Assembly: GCA_902469555.1 (NCBI GenBank)
Contig: CABRDB010000018.1
Coordinates: 1 to 21,441 of the forward strand
Length of the DNA stretch: 21,441 bases
From: an uncultured Collinsella sp.
GTDB taxonomy: Bacteria > Actinomycetota > Coriobacteriia > Coriobacteriales > Coriobacteriaceae
Reading direction: 5' to 3'
Within the stretch, counting starts at the first letter, position 1, and each line of letters begins with the position of its first letter. The notes beneath the pieces are model-generated. The model had not been told where the DNA came from and ran no database searches. It worked only from the letters and a program-made list of their open reading frames with translations. The position numbers and the translations under genes were made by a program. Shown piece by piece: positions 1 through 8,800 of this stretch.

Positions 1-15
1 ATCGCGAGTTCCGCA

Positions 16-52
16 CGCAAAGGAAAGCACTTAATGTGCTTTCCGTCTTGCG
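16..52. terminator. Strong hairpin in the leader before rnj; possible terminator of an upstream gene
   Basis: GGAAAGCAC (22-30) and GTGCTTTCC (36-44) are perfect complements around a TTAAT loop. An outer CGCAA/TTGCG pair (16-20 with 48-52) extends the stem across a small internal loop. No run of T follows on the plus strand, so it is not a textbook intrinsic terminator. It may close a gene lying left of the window (dapA precedes rnj in Bacillus) or be part of the rnj leader. Confidence 0.45.
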
Positions 53-293
53 CAGGACTGTAGAGCAGGAAACTTAGCCCGTGCCGGGCCCGCTGAGACC
101 AGACCGGCGGGATAGACCAGTTCAGATGGGGCTTTGATGCATGGGTGGTCTGTTGGTGGGCAAATGGGTATCATACTGTGGTTACTGCGTCGACTCTGTG
201 ATGCATGTTTGTACGTTCCCGGCGGTCGGTTTGCCAGAAGCGCCCCGTCGGTTGTTCCAGACCCGTTTCGAAGAAAGGAAACCACACTAACCT
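53..293 (+). other. Leader region upstream of rnj, no gene recognised
   Basis: I see no convincing coding frame or known RNA family here. The 84-codon minus-strand frame across it is Pro/Arg/Ser-rich and has no recognisable domain. CCCGC (89-93) and GCGGG (107-111) could form a short hairpin. The 9-mer TGATGCATG occurs twice (135-143 and 199-207). TATCAT at 169-174 resembles a -10 element but has no good -35 partner. AAAGGA at 274-279 serves rnj. Confidence 0.4.
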
Positions 294-1964
294 ATGGCAG
301 CTAAAAAATCATCTCCCTTGAAGATTATCCCGCTCGGCGGCCTTGACGGCATCGGCAAGAACATGACGGTCTTCGAGTGCGGCGACGACATGGTGCTCGT
401 CGACGCCGGCCTCATGTTCCCCGACGACTCCCAGCCCGGTATCGACCTGGTGCTTCCTGATTACACCTATGTCCTGGAGAACGAGGAGAAGCTCCGCGGT
501 ATCGTCGTCACCCACGGCCATGAGGACCACACCGGTTCGCTTCCGTACCTGCTGCAGGACCTCAACAACAAGGTGCCCATCTTCTCGAGCAAGCTGACGC
601 TTGGCTTTATCGAGGGCAAGCTTTCTGAGTTCCGCATCCGCGCGCCCAAATTCCGCGAGGTCAAGGGCGGGAGCCATGTCAACCTCGGCGGCATCTCGCT
701 CGACTTCTTCTCGATGACGCACTCCATTCCCGGCGCTCTGGGCGTGTTCATCCGCACCAACCAGGGTACCGTTATGCACACCGGCGACTTTAAGCTCGAC
801 CAGACGCCCATCGACGGCGTCACGCCCGACTATGCCGCTATCAGCCGCTTTGCCAAGCAGGGTATCGACCTGCTGCTTTCCGACTCCACCAACGCCACGG
901 TTCCCGGCTTTACCAAGTCCGAGGCCGAGGTTGGTCCCAACCTGCTGCACGCCATCAAGAACGCGCCGGGTCGCGTGTTCGTCGCGTCGTTCTCGAGCCA
1001 CATCCATCGTTTGCAGCAGATCTGCGATGCCGCCCGCAAGTGCGGCCGTAAGGTCGTTGTGACCGGTCGCTCCATGCTCACTAACACCCGCGTGGCGCGC
1101 GAGCTTGGCTACCTCAACATCGACGACGCCGATATCATCGATGCCTTTGACATTGATAACCTGCCTGACGACAAGATTGTCGTCATGTGCACCGGTTCGC
1201 AGGGCGAGCCGCTGTCGGCCCTGTCCCGCATGGCCAATGGCGAGCACAAGACGCTCTCCATCCACGAGGGCGATACCGTTATCCTCTCGGCAACTCCTGT
1301 TCCCGGCAATGAGAAAGCCGTCCAGCAGGTCGTCAACAGCCTGGCCAAGCTCGGCTGCGACGTGTGGGATAAGAACCGCGCTCTCGTCCACGTCTCGGGC
1401 CACGGCAGCCAGGAGGAGCTCAAGCTCCTGATGGCCATGGCCAAGCCCACGTACTTTATGCCGGTTCACGGCGAGGCCGTGCACCTGCGCGCCCATGCCC
1501 AGCTGGCCCGCAAGATGGGTCTCAAGGACGATCATATCTTTATCCTCGATAACGGCGACACGCTCGAGATGCGCGGCGGTATCGTCAAGCGCGGTACGCC
1601 CGTCGAGTCCGGCGTCGTCTACGTCGACGGCCTGCGTATCGGCGATACCGACCCCATCGTCTTGCGCGATCGCCAGAAGCTCGCCAACGACGGAATGGTT
1701 ACCGCTGTTGCTATCGTCTCGCTCAAGCACAAGAAGATCGAGGCCATCGAGTTCTCGGGCCGCGGCGTCTCGTTTGCCATCGACGACCAGTTCTCCGAGG
1801 ATGCCTCCGCGTCCATCATGAAGACGATCGAGAAGGGCAAGTTCAGCTTTACGAGCAGCGGTTCCGATGCCATTCGCAAGGCCGTGCGCGATTCGCTCTC
1901 CAACTTTATCTGGAGCCGTACGCGCACCCGTCCGATGATCATCCCGGTCGTCATGGAGGTTTAG
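294..1964 (+). CDS. rnj: Ribonuclease J (metallo-beta-lactamase/beta-CASP exo/endoribonuclease)
   Basis: RNase J degrades and matures RNA from the 5' end in the cytoplasm, with preference for 5'-monophosphate ends, and also cuts internally. The 556-residue length is normal for the family. The metal site is visible: HGHEDH at residues 74-79, His143 in SMTHS, and Asp165 in HTGDFK. The beta-CASP region has TGSQGEP (300-306), followed by SGHGS (368-372) and PVHGE (390-394). The C-terminal domain is complete. The start is ATG after AAAGGA with a rather long spacing of 14 bases. The stop codon lies one base before the TTG start of ftsK, and the ftsK ribosome site lies inside the last rnj codons, so the two genes should be coupled. 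An RNase J and an RNase Y (11699) in one window suggest a Bacillus-like RNA-decay toolkit. Confidence 0.97.
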   Translation: MAAKKSSPLKIIPLGGLDGIGKNMTVFECGDDMVLVDAGLMFPDDSQPGIDLVLPDYTYVLENEEKLRGIVVTHGHEDHTGSLPYLLQDLNNKVPIFSSKLTLGFIEGKLSEFRIRAPKFREVKGGSHVNLGGISLDFFSMTHSIPGALGVFIRTNQGTVMHTGDFKLDQTPIDGVTPDYAAISRFAKQGIDLLLSDSTNATVPGFTKSEAEVGPNLLHAIKNAPGRVFVASFSSHIHRLQQICDAARKCGRKVVVTGRSMLTNTRVARELGYLNIDDADIIDAFDIDNLPDDKIVVMCTGSQGEPLSALSRMANGEHKTLSIHEGDTVILSATPVPGNEKAVQQVVNSLAKLGCDVWDKNRALVHVSGHGSQEELKLLMAMAKPTYFMPVHGEAVHLRAHAQLARKMGLKDDHIFILDNGDTLEMRGGIVKRGTPVESGVVYVDGLRIGDTDPIVLRDRQKLANDGMVTAVAIVSLKHKKIEAIEFSGRGVSFAIDDQFSEDASASIMKTIEKGKFSFTSSGSDAIRKAVRDSLSNFIWSRTRTRPMIIPVVMEV

Positions 1965-1965
1965 T

Positions 1966-4746
1966 TTGGCGCGCGGATCTGCACAAAACGCCAAAGGCAA
2001 TAAGGCCAATAACCAGCCGGCATCTGCTAAGGGTGCCGGTTCCCATCTGCGTGCCAATAAGGGCCACGAGGCAGACTTTGACGATTTTGAGCCCTTGGTC
2101 GAGCCCTCGGCCAACCGCGATATCGCCGGCGTGGTCATTGCCGTTTTGGCGATTGCGTCCTTTATTGCCGTGATTTCGCCGGCGACTGCGCCCGTTACGG
2201 CTGCGGTTGCCGGTTTCTACCACTTGGGCTTTGGTCTGGGCGCCTACGTGCTGCCGATCGTCATTTTGCTGTTTGCCGCCACGCTCTTTTTAGGCGAGGA
2301 CTCGCCGCTCAACGCGCGCTCTGTTGCGGGCGGCGCCGTGGTCTTTATCGCCGTCGTCTCCATTCTTTCGCTGATGGTGCCGGGTACGAGCGACTCGTGC
2401 GACCTTATGTTCACGCCGCAAAACCTGTCCGCCGCGGGTGGCTACATTGGTGCGTTTATTGCGAGTGCGCTGCAGAATGCCCTGGGTAAGCCTATCGCGA
2501 TGGTGGTCCTGTTGGGTCTGGCCGTCGTTGGTTTTGTCATCATTGGCTTTTCGGTGGGCGGTGTGCTGCGCTCTGCCCGCGATCGTGCGGCTGATTTTGC
2601 CGAACGCCGTCGTGCCGATGTCAACGCCAGCCCGTGGGGTGACGACGAAGCCCTGTCGGTGCCTGGCGTTGCCCGTCCTCACCTGAGCATTCTTCGTCAA
2701 AAGGGCTCCGATGCTGCCGTGACCACGGTCATGGGCAACGATGTGGACCCGGTTTTGGACGATGACGACGAGGACGAGGATCCGTTTGTCGACGTGTCCG
2801 ATGCCGTGGAAGCTGAGCGCGCTAAGACGACGCTGTTGCCGCGCCGCCATGGCAAGAAGAGCAAGGCTGCGCCCAAACTCAATACGAGTGAGCCCGACCC
2901 GTCTTGGTCCGAGAGCGAGATTGAGCTCACCGAGGGCGATGACGAGGACGACGAGGCTCCGATTGAGACCGCAAAGACAACTTTGCTGCCGCGTCGCCAT
3001 GCAAAGCGCGACCAGGTAACCGGTCAGCTTTCGATGGAAGACGACCCCGATAAGATCGACGAGTCCGAGCCGCCGTTTGCCGTGAATCCTGTCTCGGCAG
3101 CACCTCAGATTCCCGACTTCTTGAAGCATCCCAAGGTTGCCGATGCGTCTGCCTCGAGTGCTGTCGAATCGGCTGCGGCTAGCGATGGGGGAGCGGACGG
3201 CGGCGCCGCAGATAACGAGGGAGAAGAAGAGGACGGCCTCAAGCTTCCGCCGCTCGAAATCCTGCATGCCAACCCGCAGTCGGCTTCCTCCGCGTCTTCT
3301 GACAAGGAGCTGGAACAGACTGCCGAGTCGCTTCAGTCCACCTTGCTGGAGTTTGGTCGTAGTGCCCGCGTGGTCGGCTGGATCGCCGGCCCCACGGTGA
3401 CGACCTTTAAGCTGCAACCTGGCGAGGGCGAGCGCGTGAGCAAGATTTCGAGCCTCGAGGACGATATCGCGCTATCGCTTGCTGCCCAGTCCGTGCGTAT
3501 CTTTGCCCCGATCCCCGGCACCTCGCTTGTGGGTATCGAGATCCCCAATCGCAAGCGCCAGAACGTCAACCTGGGCGACGTGCTTCCCTATGTGAAGGGC
3601 GGTCCGCTTGAGCTCGCCATCGGTCGAGATGCCGAGGGTACGCCGGTCGTCGCCGACCTTGCCAAGATGCCCCACCTGCTGATCGCCGGTACCACGGGTT
3701 CCGGTAAGTCGGTCATGATCAACTCCATCATCACGACCTTGCTCATGCGCGCCCTTCCCGAGGACGTTCGCCTGATCATGGTCGACCCCAAGCGCGTCGA
3801 GCTTGCGGGCTATAACGGTCTGCCGCATCTTTACGTGCCTGTAGTGACCGAGCCCAAGCAGGCCGCGAGCGCTCTGCAATGGGCCGTGTCCGAGATGGAG
3901 CGTCGCCTGAAGGTCTTCGAGCGTCTCAACGTGCGTAAGATCTCGACCTACAACGAAAAGCAGGCCGCCGGCGAGTTTGAGCATTACGATAACCCGCCGC
4001 AAAAGATGCCCTACCTGGTCATCATCATCGACGAGCTCTCGGACCTGATGATGGTCGCCGGTAAGGATGTCGAGGCCTCGATCGTGCGTATTGCTCAGCT
4101 GGGCCGTGCCGCCGGTATCCACCTTATCGTGGCCACGCAGCGCCCGAGCTCCAACGTGGTGACGGGCCTCATCAAGGCCAACATCACCAACCGCATCGCC
4201 TTTAACGTCGCCACGGGCATCGACTCGCGCGTCATCATCGACCAGATGGGTGCCGAAAAGCTCACCGGTTTGGGCGACATGCTGTTCTCTAAGGTCGACT
4301 GGGGCAAGCCCCGCCGTATCCAGGGCTGCTTTGTCTCGGATGATGAAATCAACGAGATCGTCGAGTTCGTCAAGTCGCAGAGCGAGCCCGACTACCACGA
4401 GGAGATCCTGTCTGCCGTGGCGCCCGCTTCCATGTCCATGGCGGGTGGCGGCGGCATTGTCCGTACCGGAGTCGCCGAGCCGCAAGACGATGATCCGCTC
4501 ATTTGGGAAGCCGCCCATATTGTGGTGGAATCGCAGCTTGGCTCCACATCTGGCCTGCAACGTCGTCTGAAGGTTGGCTATGCGCGTGCCGGGCGTATTA
4601 TGGATATGCTGGAAGAAAAGGGTGTCGTCGGCCCGCCCGACGGTTCCAAGCCGCGCGAGGTCCTGTTGGACGAGGAGGGGCTTGCCGCGCTGGAGTCTGT
4701 CGACGCCGAGATGGCACGTGAAGATCGTGAGTTTGGAGGATTCTGA
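1966..4746 (+). CDS. ftsK: FtsK/SpoIIIE family DNA translocase
   Basis: This membrane-anchored, hexameric ATP-driven DNA pump clears chromosome ends from the division septum. Four or five hydrophobic segments occupy residues 52-200. An acidic, low-complexity linker (about 205-445) follows, then the motor. The motor has Walker A GTTGSGKS (575-582), Walker B around LVIIIDE (684-690), the TQRPS motif (725-729), and a C-terminal winged-helix gamma domain (about 845-905) that reads polar DNA motifs. The start is TTG, chosen because GGAGG (1955-1959) sits six bases before it and the frame abuts rnj. The linker carries a near-identical peptide twice, AKTTLLPRRH at 286-295 and 336-345. The 926-residue length fits long-linker FtsK proteins. 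The stop overlaps the next ATG by one base (TGATG). Confidence 0.96.
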   Translation: MARGSAQNAKGNKANNQPASAKGAGSHLRANKGHEADFDDFEPLVEPSANRDIAGVVIAVLAIASFIAVISPATAPVTAAVAGFYHLGFGLGAYVLPIVILLFAATLFLGEDSPLNARSVAGGAVVFIAVVSILSLMVPGTSDSCDLMFTPQNLSAAGGYIGAFIASALQNALGKPIAMVVLLGLAVVGFVIIGFSVGGVLRSARDRAADFAERRRADVNASPWGDDEALSVPGVARPHLSILRQKGSDAAVTTVMGNDVDPVLDDDDEDEDPFVDVSDAVEAERAKTTLLPRRHGKKSKAAPKLNTSEPDPSWSESEIELTEGDDEDDEAPIETAKTTLLPRRHAKRDQVTGQLSMEDDPDKIDESEPPFAVNPVSAAPQIPDFLKHPKVADASASSAVESAAASDGGADGGAADNEGEEEDGLKLPPLEILHANPQSASSASSDKELEQTAESLQSTLLEFGRSARVVGWIAGPTVTTFKLQPGEGERVSKISSLEDDIALSLAAQSVRIFAPIPGTSLVGIEIPNRKRQNVNLGDVLPYVKGGPLELAIGRDAEGTPVVADLAKMPHLLIAGTTGSGKSVMINSIITTLLMRALPEDVRLIMVDPKRVELAGYNGLPHLYVPVVTEPKQAASALQWAVSEMERRLKVFERLNVRKISTYNEKQAAGEFEHYDNPPQKMPYLVIIIDELSDLMMVAGKDVEASIVRIAQLGRAAGIHLIVATQRPSSNVVTGLIKANITNRIAFNVATGIDSRVIIDQMGAEKLTGLGDMLFSKVDWGKPRRIQGCFVSDDEINEIVEFVKSQSEPDYHEEILSAVAPASMSMAGGGGIVRTGVAEPQDDDPLIWEAAHIVVESQLGSTSGLQRRLKVGYARAGRIMDMLEEKGVVGPPDGSKPREVLLDEEGLAALESVDAEMAREDREFGGF

Positions 4747-6239
4747 TGGCTGCACGCTTTGGTGACATGCTGCTTGAGCAGCGTCGCCGAATGGGCCTTT
4801 CCATTCAGCAAGTCGCCAACACCATCAAAATCAGGCCGCAGATCATCGAGTTTTTCGAGACCGGTAACTTTGCTTCGATGCCGCCGCGCGGCTATGCGCA
4901 GGGCATGATTTCGAGCTATGCTCGCTTTTTGGGCCTCAATCCGCGCGAGGTCGTCAATGCCTACTTTGACGATCTGATGGCATACGAACGCGAGACGTCG
5001 CAGCAGGGCGGTCGTTTTCAGGACGCCGCCGGCTACGTCAATTCGCGTTCCTCGGTCGATAACGGGCGCTTCCTGATGGTTCAGGGCGGTCGTTCGACCC
5101 GCTATGGACAGCGTCCTCAGCAGGCCGGTTATATTACCGAGACGGGTTCGGGCGAGGAGATTCGCTCACAGCGTGATCGGTTCCGCAGTACGCCGATGCC
5201 CGAGGACCGTGCACTTCCCGCTGCCCGAGGCGTGGCGCGTGACCCTCGTGCCGGCTACGGCGACGGCGGCTATTCCGATCGCGGTTACCGTGGTGCCTCT
5301 ACGGGACGCTCTCGCGGTGGCTATGCGGATGCCGATACCACGCAGGTGACGCCGCGTCTTCGCTCTCAATCACAGCCGTATGGCCAGCGCTCTTCGGCTC
5401 CGCGTTCGGGCCAGCGTGGCTATCAAGGCCGCGGTGAACTTGCGCCCCGCTCGGGTCAGCGCAGCCTTCAGGGCCAGGGTGGCTATCGCGGCCGTTACGA
5501 TAGCAATCGTGGTCGTATGCCTCAGGGAGGCGGCCGCAGCAGTTCCAATCGTGGACGCGGCGGATCACGTACTCCTCAAAACAACGGGCTCGATCCGCGT
5601 ATCGTCTACGCCGGCATCGGTGCCGTTGCGCTGCTGTTGATTGTGCTCATCTTGGTGCTTCTGCGCGGCTGCGCATCTTCGGCGCCCGAGACCACGCCCG
5701 AGACGCCCACTGCTACCAAGACGACGACCAAGAAGTCTTCTAAGAAGACCGAAACGGTCGACGAGGACGAAGACACCGATGAGGCGACGAATGAGTCGAC
5801 TGACTCGGACGCTACCAAGACGACGGCCAAGAAGGAAGAGAACGAGGTCACGAAGGTCAAAGTCTCCGTTGCCAAGGGAAAGACCGCGTGGATTGAGGTC
5901 AAGGTCGACGGCAAGTCGGTCTATGGCGCCCAAGCGACTGGCCCCTTTGAGCAGGAGTACACGCCCGAGTCCTCGATCGAGATCACCACGTCCAAGCCTT
6001 CCGATGTCACCGTTACCAAGAACGGTGAAAAGGTCCGTTACGATACCAAGACCTCGGGCGTGGCGCGTGTGACGATCACCGTTCCCAAGAAGGAGACGAC
6101 TGATTCCGAGAATGGTGAAAGTTCTGATGGTACCGACACCACCGACGTTACCGATGCCCAGTCCACGGATGGCGCCGATACCGCAACTGACGGTCAGACA
6201 CCCACCGATTCTACCGACTATTCGTACGATAGCTACTAA
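4746..6239 (+). CDS. RodZ-like membrane protein with N-terminal HTH and long disordered linker
   Basis: Residues 5-80 form a RodZ-type helix-turn-helix (HTH_25), with the typical stretch LSIQQVANTIKIRPQIIEF. Residues 84-280 are low-complexity and rich in Gly, Arg, Gln and Ser, including APRSGQR twice (218-224 and 233-239). One membrane helix follows at about 286-307. The outside part begins with a Thr/Lys/Asp-rich stalk, then a small beta-rich domain (about 368-447) resembling the RodZ C-terminal domain, and ends in an acidic Ser/Thr/Asp tail. RodZ links the cytoskeleton to cell-wall synthesis in rods, and Bacillus ymfM holds the same place between ftsK and pgsA. The start follows GGAGGA (4735-4740). 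The RG-rich linker is far longer than in Escherichia coli RodZ (497 residues here in total). Whether MreB exists in this organism cannot be seen, so cell-shape control is inferred. Confidence 0.85.
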   Translation: MAARFGDMLLEQRRRMGLSIQQVANTIKIRPQIIEFFETGNFASMPPRGYAQGMISSYARFLGLNPREVVNAYFDDLMAYERETSQQGGRFQDAAGYVNSRSSVDNGRFLMVQGGRSTRYGQRPQQAGYITETGSGEEIRSQRDRFRSTPMPEDRALPAARGVARDPRAGYGDGGYSDRGYRGASTGRSRGGYADADTTQVTPRLRSQSQPYGQRSSAPRSGQRGYQGRGELAPRSGQRSLQGQGGYRGRYDSNRGRMPQGGGRSSSNRGRGGSRTPQNNGLDPRIVYAGIGAVALLLIVLILVLLRGCASSAPETTPETPTATKTTTKKSSKKTETVDEDEDTDEATNESTDSDATKTTAKKEENEVTKVKVSVAKGKTAWIEVKVDGKSVYGAQATGPFEQEYTPESSIEITTSKPSDVTVTKNGEKVRYDTKTSGVARVTITVPKKETTDSENGESSDGTDTTDVTDAQSTDGADTATDGQTPTDSTDYSYDSY

Positions 6240-6265
6240 GCCGCTCGTACGCGAAAGGAAACATC

Positions 6266-6763
6266 ATGGCTAAAGATTCCAGCTTCGACGTCGTGTCCGA
6301 GGTCAACATGCAAGAGGTCGACAACGCCTTCCAGCAGACCACGCGCGAGATTTCCCAGCGCTATGACCTTAAGGATTCCGGCGCCACGATCGAGCTTTCG
6401 AAGGGCGACAAGCTCTTTACGATCAGCGCCCCGGCTGACTTTGTCTCTAAGCAGATTATCGACGTGCTGAGCTCCAAGCTCATCAAGCGCGGCATCGACC
6501 TCAAGGCTGTCTCGTGGGATGCTCCGCAGGCGGCGTCGGGCGGCACCGTGCGCGTGCTCGGCCATATCGTCGAGGGCATCGACCAGGCGACCGCCAAGAA
6601 GATCAACAAGGACATCAAGGACCAAAAACTCAAGGTCAAGGTGACCATCGAGGCCGACAAGCTGCGTGTTTCCTCTGCTTCGAAGGACGCGTTGCAGACC
6701 GTGATCCAGTTTCTGCGCGACCAGGACTACGGCCAGCCGCTGCAGTTCACCAACTACCGCTAA
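6266..6763 (+). CDS. yajQ: YajQ family nucleotide-binding protein
   Basis: At 165 residues this matches the YajQ family (about 160-165). The N-terminus SSFDVVSEVNMQEVDNA and the internal ISQRYDLKDSG are typical of it. The fold is two ferredoxin-like halves that bind RNA or nucleotides; some proteobacterial members bind cyclic di-GMP, but no such role can be inferred here. AAAGGA (6254-6259) precedes the ATG, 26 bases after the RodZ-like gene, with another AAAGGA-preceded gene (rimO) 27 bases downstream. It probably belongs to the same transcript. The precise cellular function remains unclear. Confidence 0.95.
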   Translation: MAKDSSFDVVSEVNMQEVDNAFQQTTREISQRYDLKDSGATIELSKGDKLFTISAPADFVSKQIIDVLSSKLIKRGIDLKAVSWDAPQAASGGTVRVLGHIVEGIDQATAKKINKDIKDQKLKVKVTIEADKLRVSSASKDALQTVIQFLRDQDYGQPLQFTNYR

Positions 6764-6790
6764 TATCATTCGAAAGGACCGCTCTCCAAC

Positions 6791-8140
6791 ATGGATACAC
6801 CGTTGGGCTCCGTGCTCTACATCACCCTCGGGTGCGCTAAGAACGAGGTTGACACCGACCGCATGCGTTCTCTTTTGACCGCTGCAGGCTACGAAGAGGC
6901 ATTCGACCCGCAGGATGCCGATATCGCCATCGTCAATACATGCTCGTTCCTTGCCTCCGCAACGTCCGAGAGCATCGAGACCACGCTCGAGCTCGCCAAC
7001 GAGGTTCAGGACGGCGTTCGTTCTTGCCCCATCGTCATGTGCGGCTGTGTGCCGTCGCGCTATGGCGACGACCTGCCTGACGAGCTGCCCGAGGTCGCTG
7101 CCTTTGTGAAGGCCGACGAGGAGGACGGCATCGTGGCGGTCATCGATGGCGTACTGGGTGTCGAGCGTGAGATCGCAGCCTATATTCCGCAGGTCAAGCG
7201 CACTGTCGAGGGCGCTGTCGCCTACGTCAAGATCTCCGATGGCTGCAATCGTTTTTGCAGCTTCTGCATGATCCCCTACATTCGCGGTCGCTATCATTCG
7301 CGCAATGCTGAGAGCATTATCTCCGAGGTGCGCGACCTAGTTGCCGGCGGTGTGCGCGAGATTGTTCTGATCGGCCAGGACACGGGTATCTGGGGTACCG
7401 ACTTTGCCGACGAGGACCTCGCCGAGGGCGCGCCGCGCAATCTGGCGCAGCTGCTGCAGGCCGTTGCTGAGGCGGTGCGTCCTCATAACGTGTGGGTCCG
7501 TGTACTCTACCTGCAGCCCGAGGGCATGACCGATGAGCTTATTGAGACCATTCGCGATACGCCCGAGGTGCTGCCCTATATCGATATCCCCGTGCAGCAC
7601 TGCGACGCGCGCATCCTCAAGGCCATGCGTCGCTCTGGTTCGCGCCAGGAGCTGGAGGATCTGTTCCGCGACCTTCGCGAGCGCATCCCCGGTATCGTGA
7701 TTCGCTCCACGGCCATGGTCGGCTTCCCGACCGAGACCGACGACGAGTTCCGTGACCTCATCGACTTTATGGACACCGTCGGCTTCGACTACACGAGTGT
7801 CTTTGCCTACTCGCGTGAGGAGGGCAGCCTGGCCGCTAAGATGGAGGGTCAGGTCGACGAAGAGGTCAAGCTCGAGCGCGCCCAGGAGGCCATGGACCTG
7901 GCCGAGTCGCTCGGTTTTGCCGCCACCGCCGCACATGTGGGCGAGCGCGCCCAGGTGATCGTCGACGGTATCGAAGAAACCGAGGACGGCGCCGAGCTGA
8001 TCGGCCATGCCTGGTTCCAGGCGCCCGATTCCGATGGCGCGGTGCATCTGGACGCCGGCGAGGCGTCCGTGGGTGATATTCTGACTGTCGAGTTTACCGA
8101 TAGCTTCTGCTATGAGCTTATCGGCCATGTTGTGGAGTAG
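6791..8140 (+). CDS. rimO: Ribosomal protein S12 methylthiotransferase RimO
   Basis: RimO is a radical-SAM enzyme that adds a methylthio group to an aspartate of ribosomal protein S12. The N-terminal cluster domain shows three cysteines (Cys15 in LGCAKNEVD, Cys51 in NTCSF, Cys86 in MCGCVPSR). The radical-SAM domain has CNRFCSFC (Cys152, Cys156, Cys159), and a C-terminal TRAM domain spans about 380-449. IPVQHCDARILKAMRR is the RimO form; the MiaB form, VQSGS, is found in the gene at 14778, so the two paralogues can be told apart. Length 449 is usual. AAAGGA (6773-6778) lies 12 bases before the start. The next gene begins 10 bases downstream. Confidence 0.96.
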   Translation: MDTPLGSVLYITLGCAKNEVDTDRMRSLLTAAGYEEAFDPQDADIAIVNTCSFLASATSESIETTLELANEVQDGVRSCPIVMCGCVPSRYGDDLPDELPEVAAFVKADEEDGIVAVIDGVLGVEREIAAYIPQVKRTVEGAVAYVKISDGCNRFCSFCMIPYIRGRYHSRNAESIISEVRDLVAGGVREIVLIGQDTGIWGTDFADEDLAEGAPRNLAQLLQAVAEAVRPHNVWVRVLYLQPEGMTDELIETIRDTPEVLPYIDIPVQHCDARILKAMRRSGSRQELEDLFRDLRERIPGIVIRSTAMVGFPTETDDEFRDLIDFMDTVGFDYTSVFAYSREEGSLAAKMEGQVDEEVKLERAQEAMDLAESLGFAATAAHVGERAQVIVDGIEETEDGAELIGHAWFQAPDSDGAVHLDAGEASVGDILTVEFTDSFCYELIGHVVE

Positions 8141-8149
8141 GAGAGCATC

Positions 8150-8788
8150 GTGGCAAACGAGAGCAATAAGGAACTGACGAGTGTTTGGACGCCCGCCAAC
8201 ATCGTGACGTGCGTTCGCATCGTCTTTATCCCGGTGTTCATGATCGTGTCGGCGCTTTCTCACACGAGTGTTGCCGGTACGGATTGGAGCACCTTCGACG
8301 GCCCGCTCGCCGCCGCTGCCTTCATTCTGTATGTGATCCTGTCGTGCACCGATAAGGTCGACGGTTATCTGGCGCGTTCGCGCAACGAGATCACCGACTT
8401 CGGTAAATTCTTGGACCCCATCGCCGATAAGCTGCTCGTGTTCTCGGCCCTGCTGCTGTTCTTGGATTTTGGCGCGGTGACCGTGTGGTCCGTGTTCATT
8501 ATCCTGTTCCGTGAGCTTCTGGTGAGCGCCCTTCGCATGGTCGCGAGTGCGGCCGGTGTGGTCGTTGCGGCCGATAAGCTCGGCAAGTACAAGACGGCGA
8601 CCACGATGGTTTCCATCTGCGGCTATCTGTGCGTTTTTGCTATGGCCGGCTTGCACCTTGGCCCGGTGGCGCTGACGCTCGGCATCTACTCGGTGTCGCG
8701 CTTCCTGTATGCCGTTGCCGTTGTCTTGACCGTTATCTCGGGCGCCCAGTACTTCTGGAACTGCCGCAAGATCGTCTTTTCGGTCTAG
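8150..8788 (+). CDS. pgsA: CDP-diacylglycerol-glycerol-3-phosphate 3-phosphatidyltransferase
   Basis: This integral membrane enzyme joins glycerol 3-phosphate to CDP-diacylglycerol, giving phosphatidylglycerol phosphate, the committed step to phosphatidylglycerol. The CDP-alcohol phosphotransferase signature D-x2-DG-x2-AR-x8-G-x3-D-x3-D is complete: Asp68, Asp71-Gly72, Ala75-Arg76, Gly85, Asp89 and Asp93. Several hydrophobic segments surround it (about 18-38, 51-66, 95-125, 150-205). The start is GTG, supported by AGGAGA (8139-8144) five bases upstream. The position between rimO and cinA, just before recA, is also seen in Bacillus (pgsA-cinA-recA). Exact substrate choice within the family cannot be proven from sequence. 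Confidence 0.93.
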   Translation: MANESNKELTSVWTPANIVTCVRIVFIPVFMIVSALSHTSVAGTDWSTFDGPLAAAAFILYVILSCTDKVDGYLARSRNEITDFGKFLDPIADKLLVFSALLLFLDFGAVTVWSVFIILFRELLVSALRMVASAAGVVVAADKLGKYKTATTMVSICGYLCVFAMAGLHLGPVALTLGIYSVSRFLYAVAVVLTVISGAQYFWNCRKIVFSV

Positions 8789-8800
8789 GTCCTGGTGGGT

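Noticed and set aside
31..285. 84-codon minus-strand frame before rnj
   Set aside because: No ribosome site, no recognisable domain and low-complexity Pro/Ser/Arg composition; it also crosses the hairpin region.
60..290. Structured RNA such as RNase P RNA, tmRNA or 6S RNA before rnj
   Set aside because: Short GC stems exist, but none of the conserved core sequences of these RNAs could be found.
309..2138. 609-codon open frame on the minus strand opposite rnj
   Set aside because: It mirrors the codon structure of rnj, has a composition (Asp, Leu, Gly, Ala rich) typical of antisense frames in GC-rich genes, and shows no domain.
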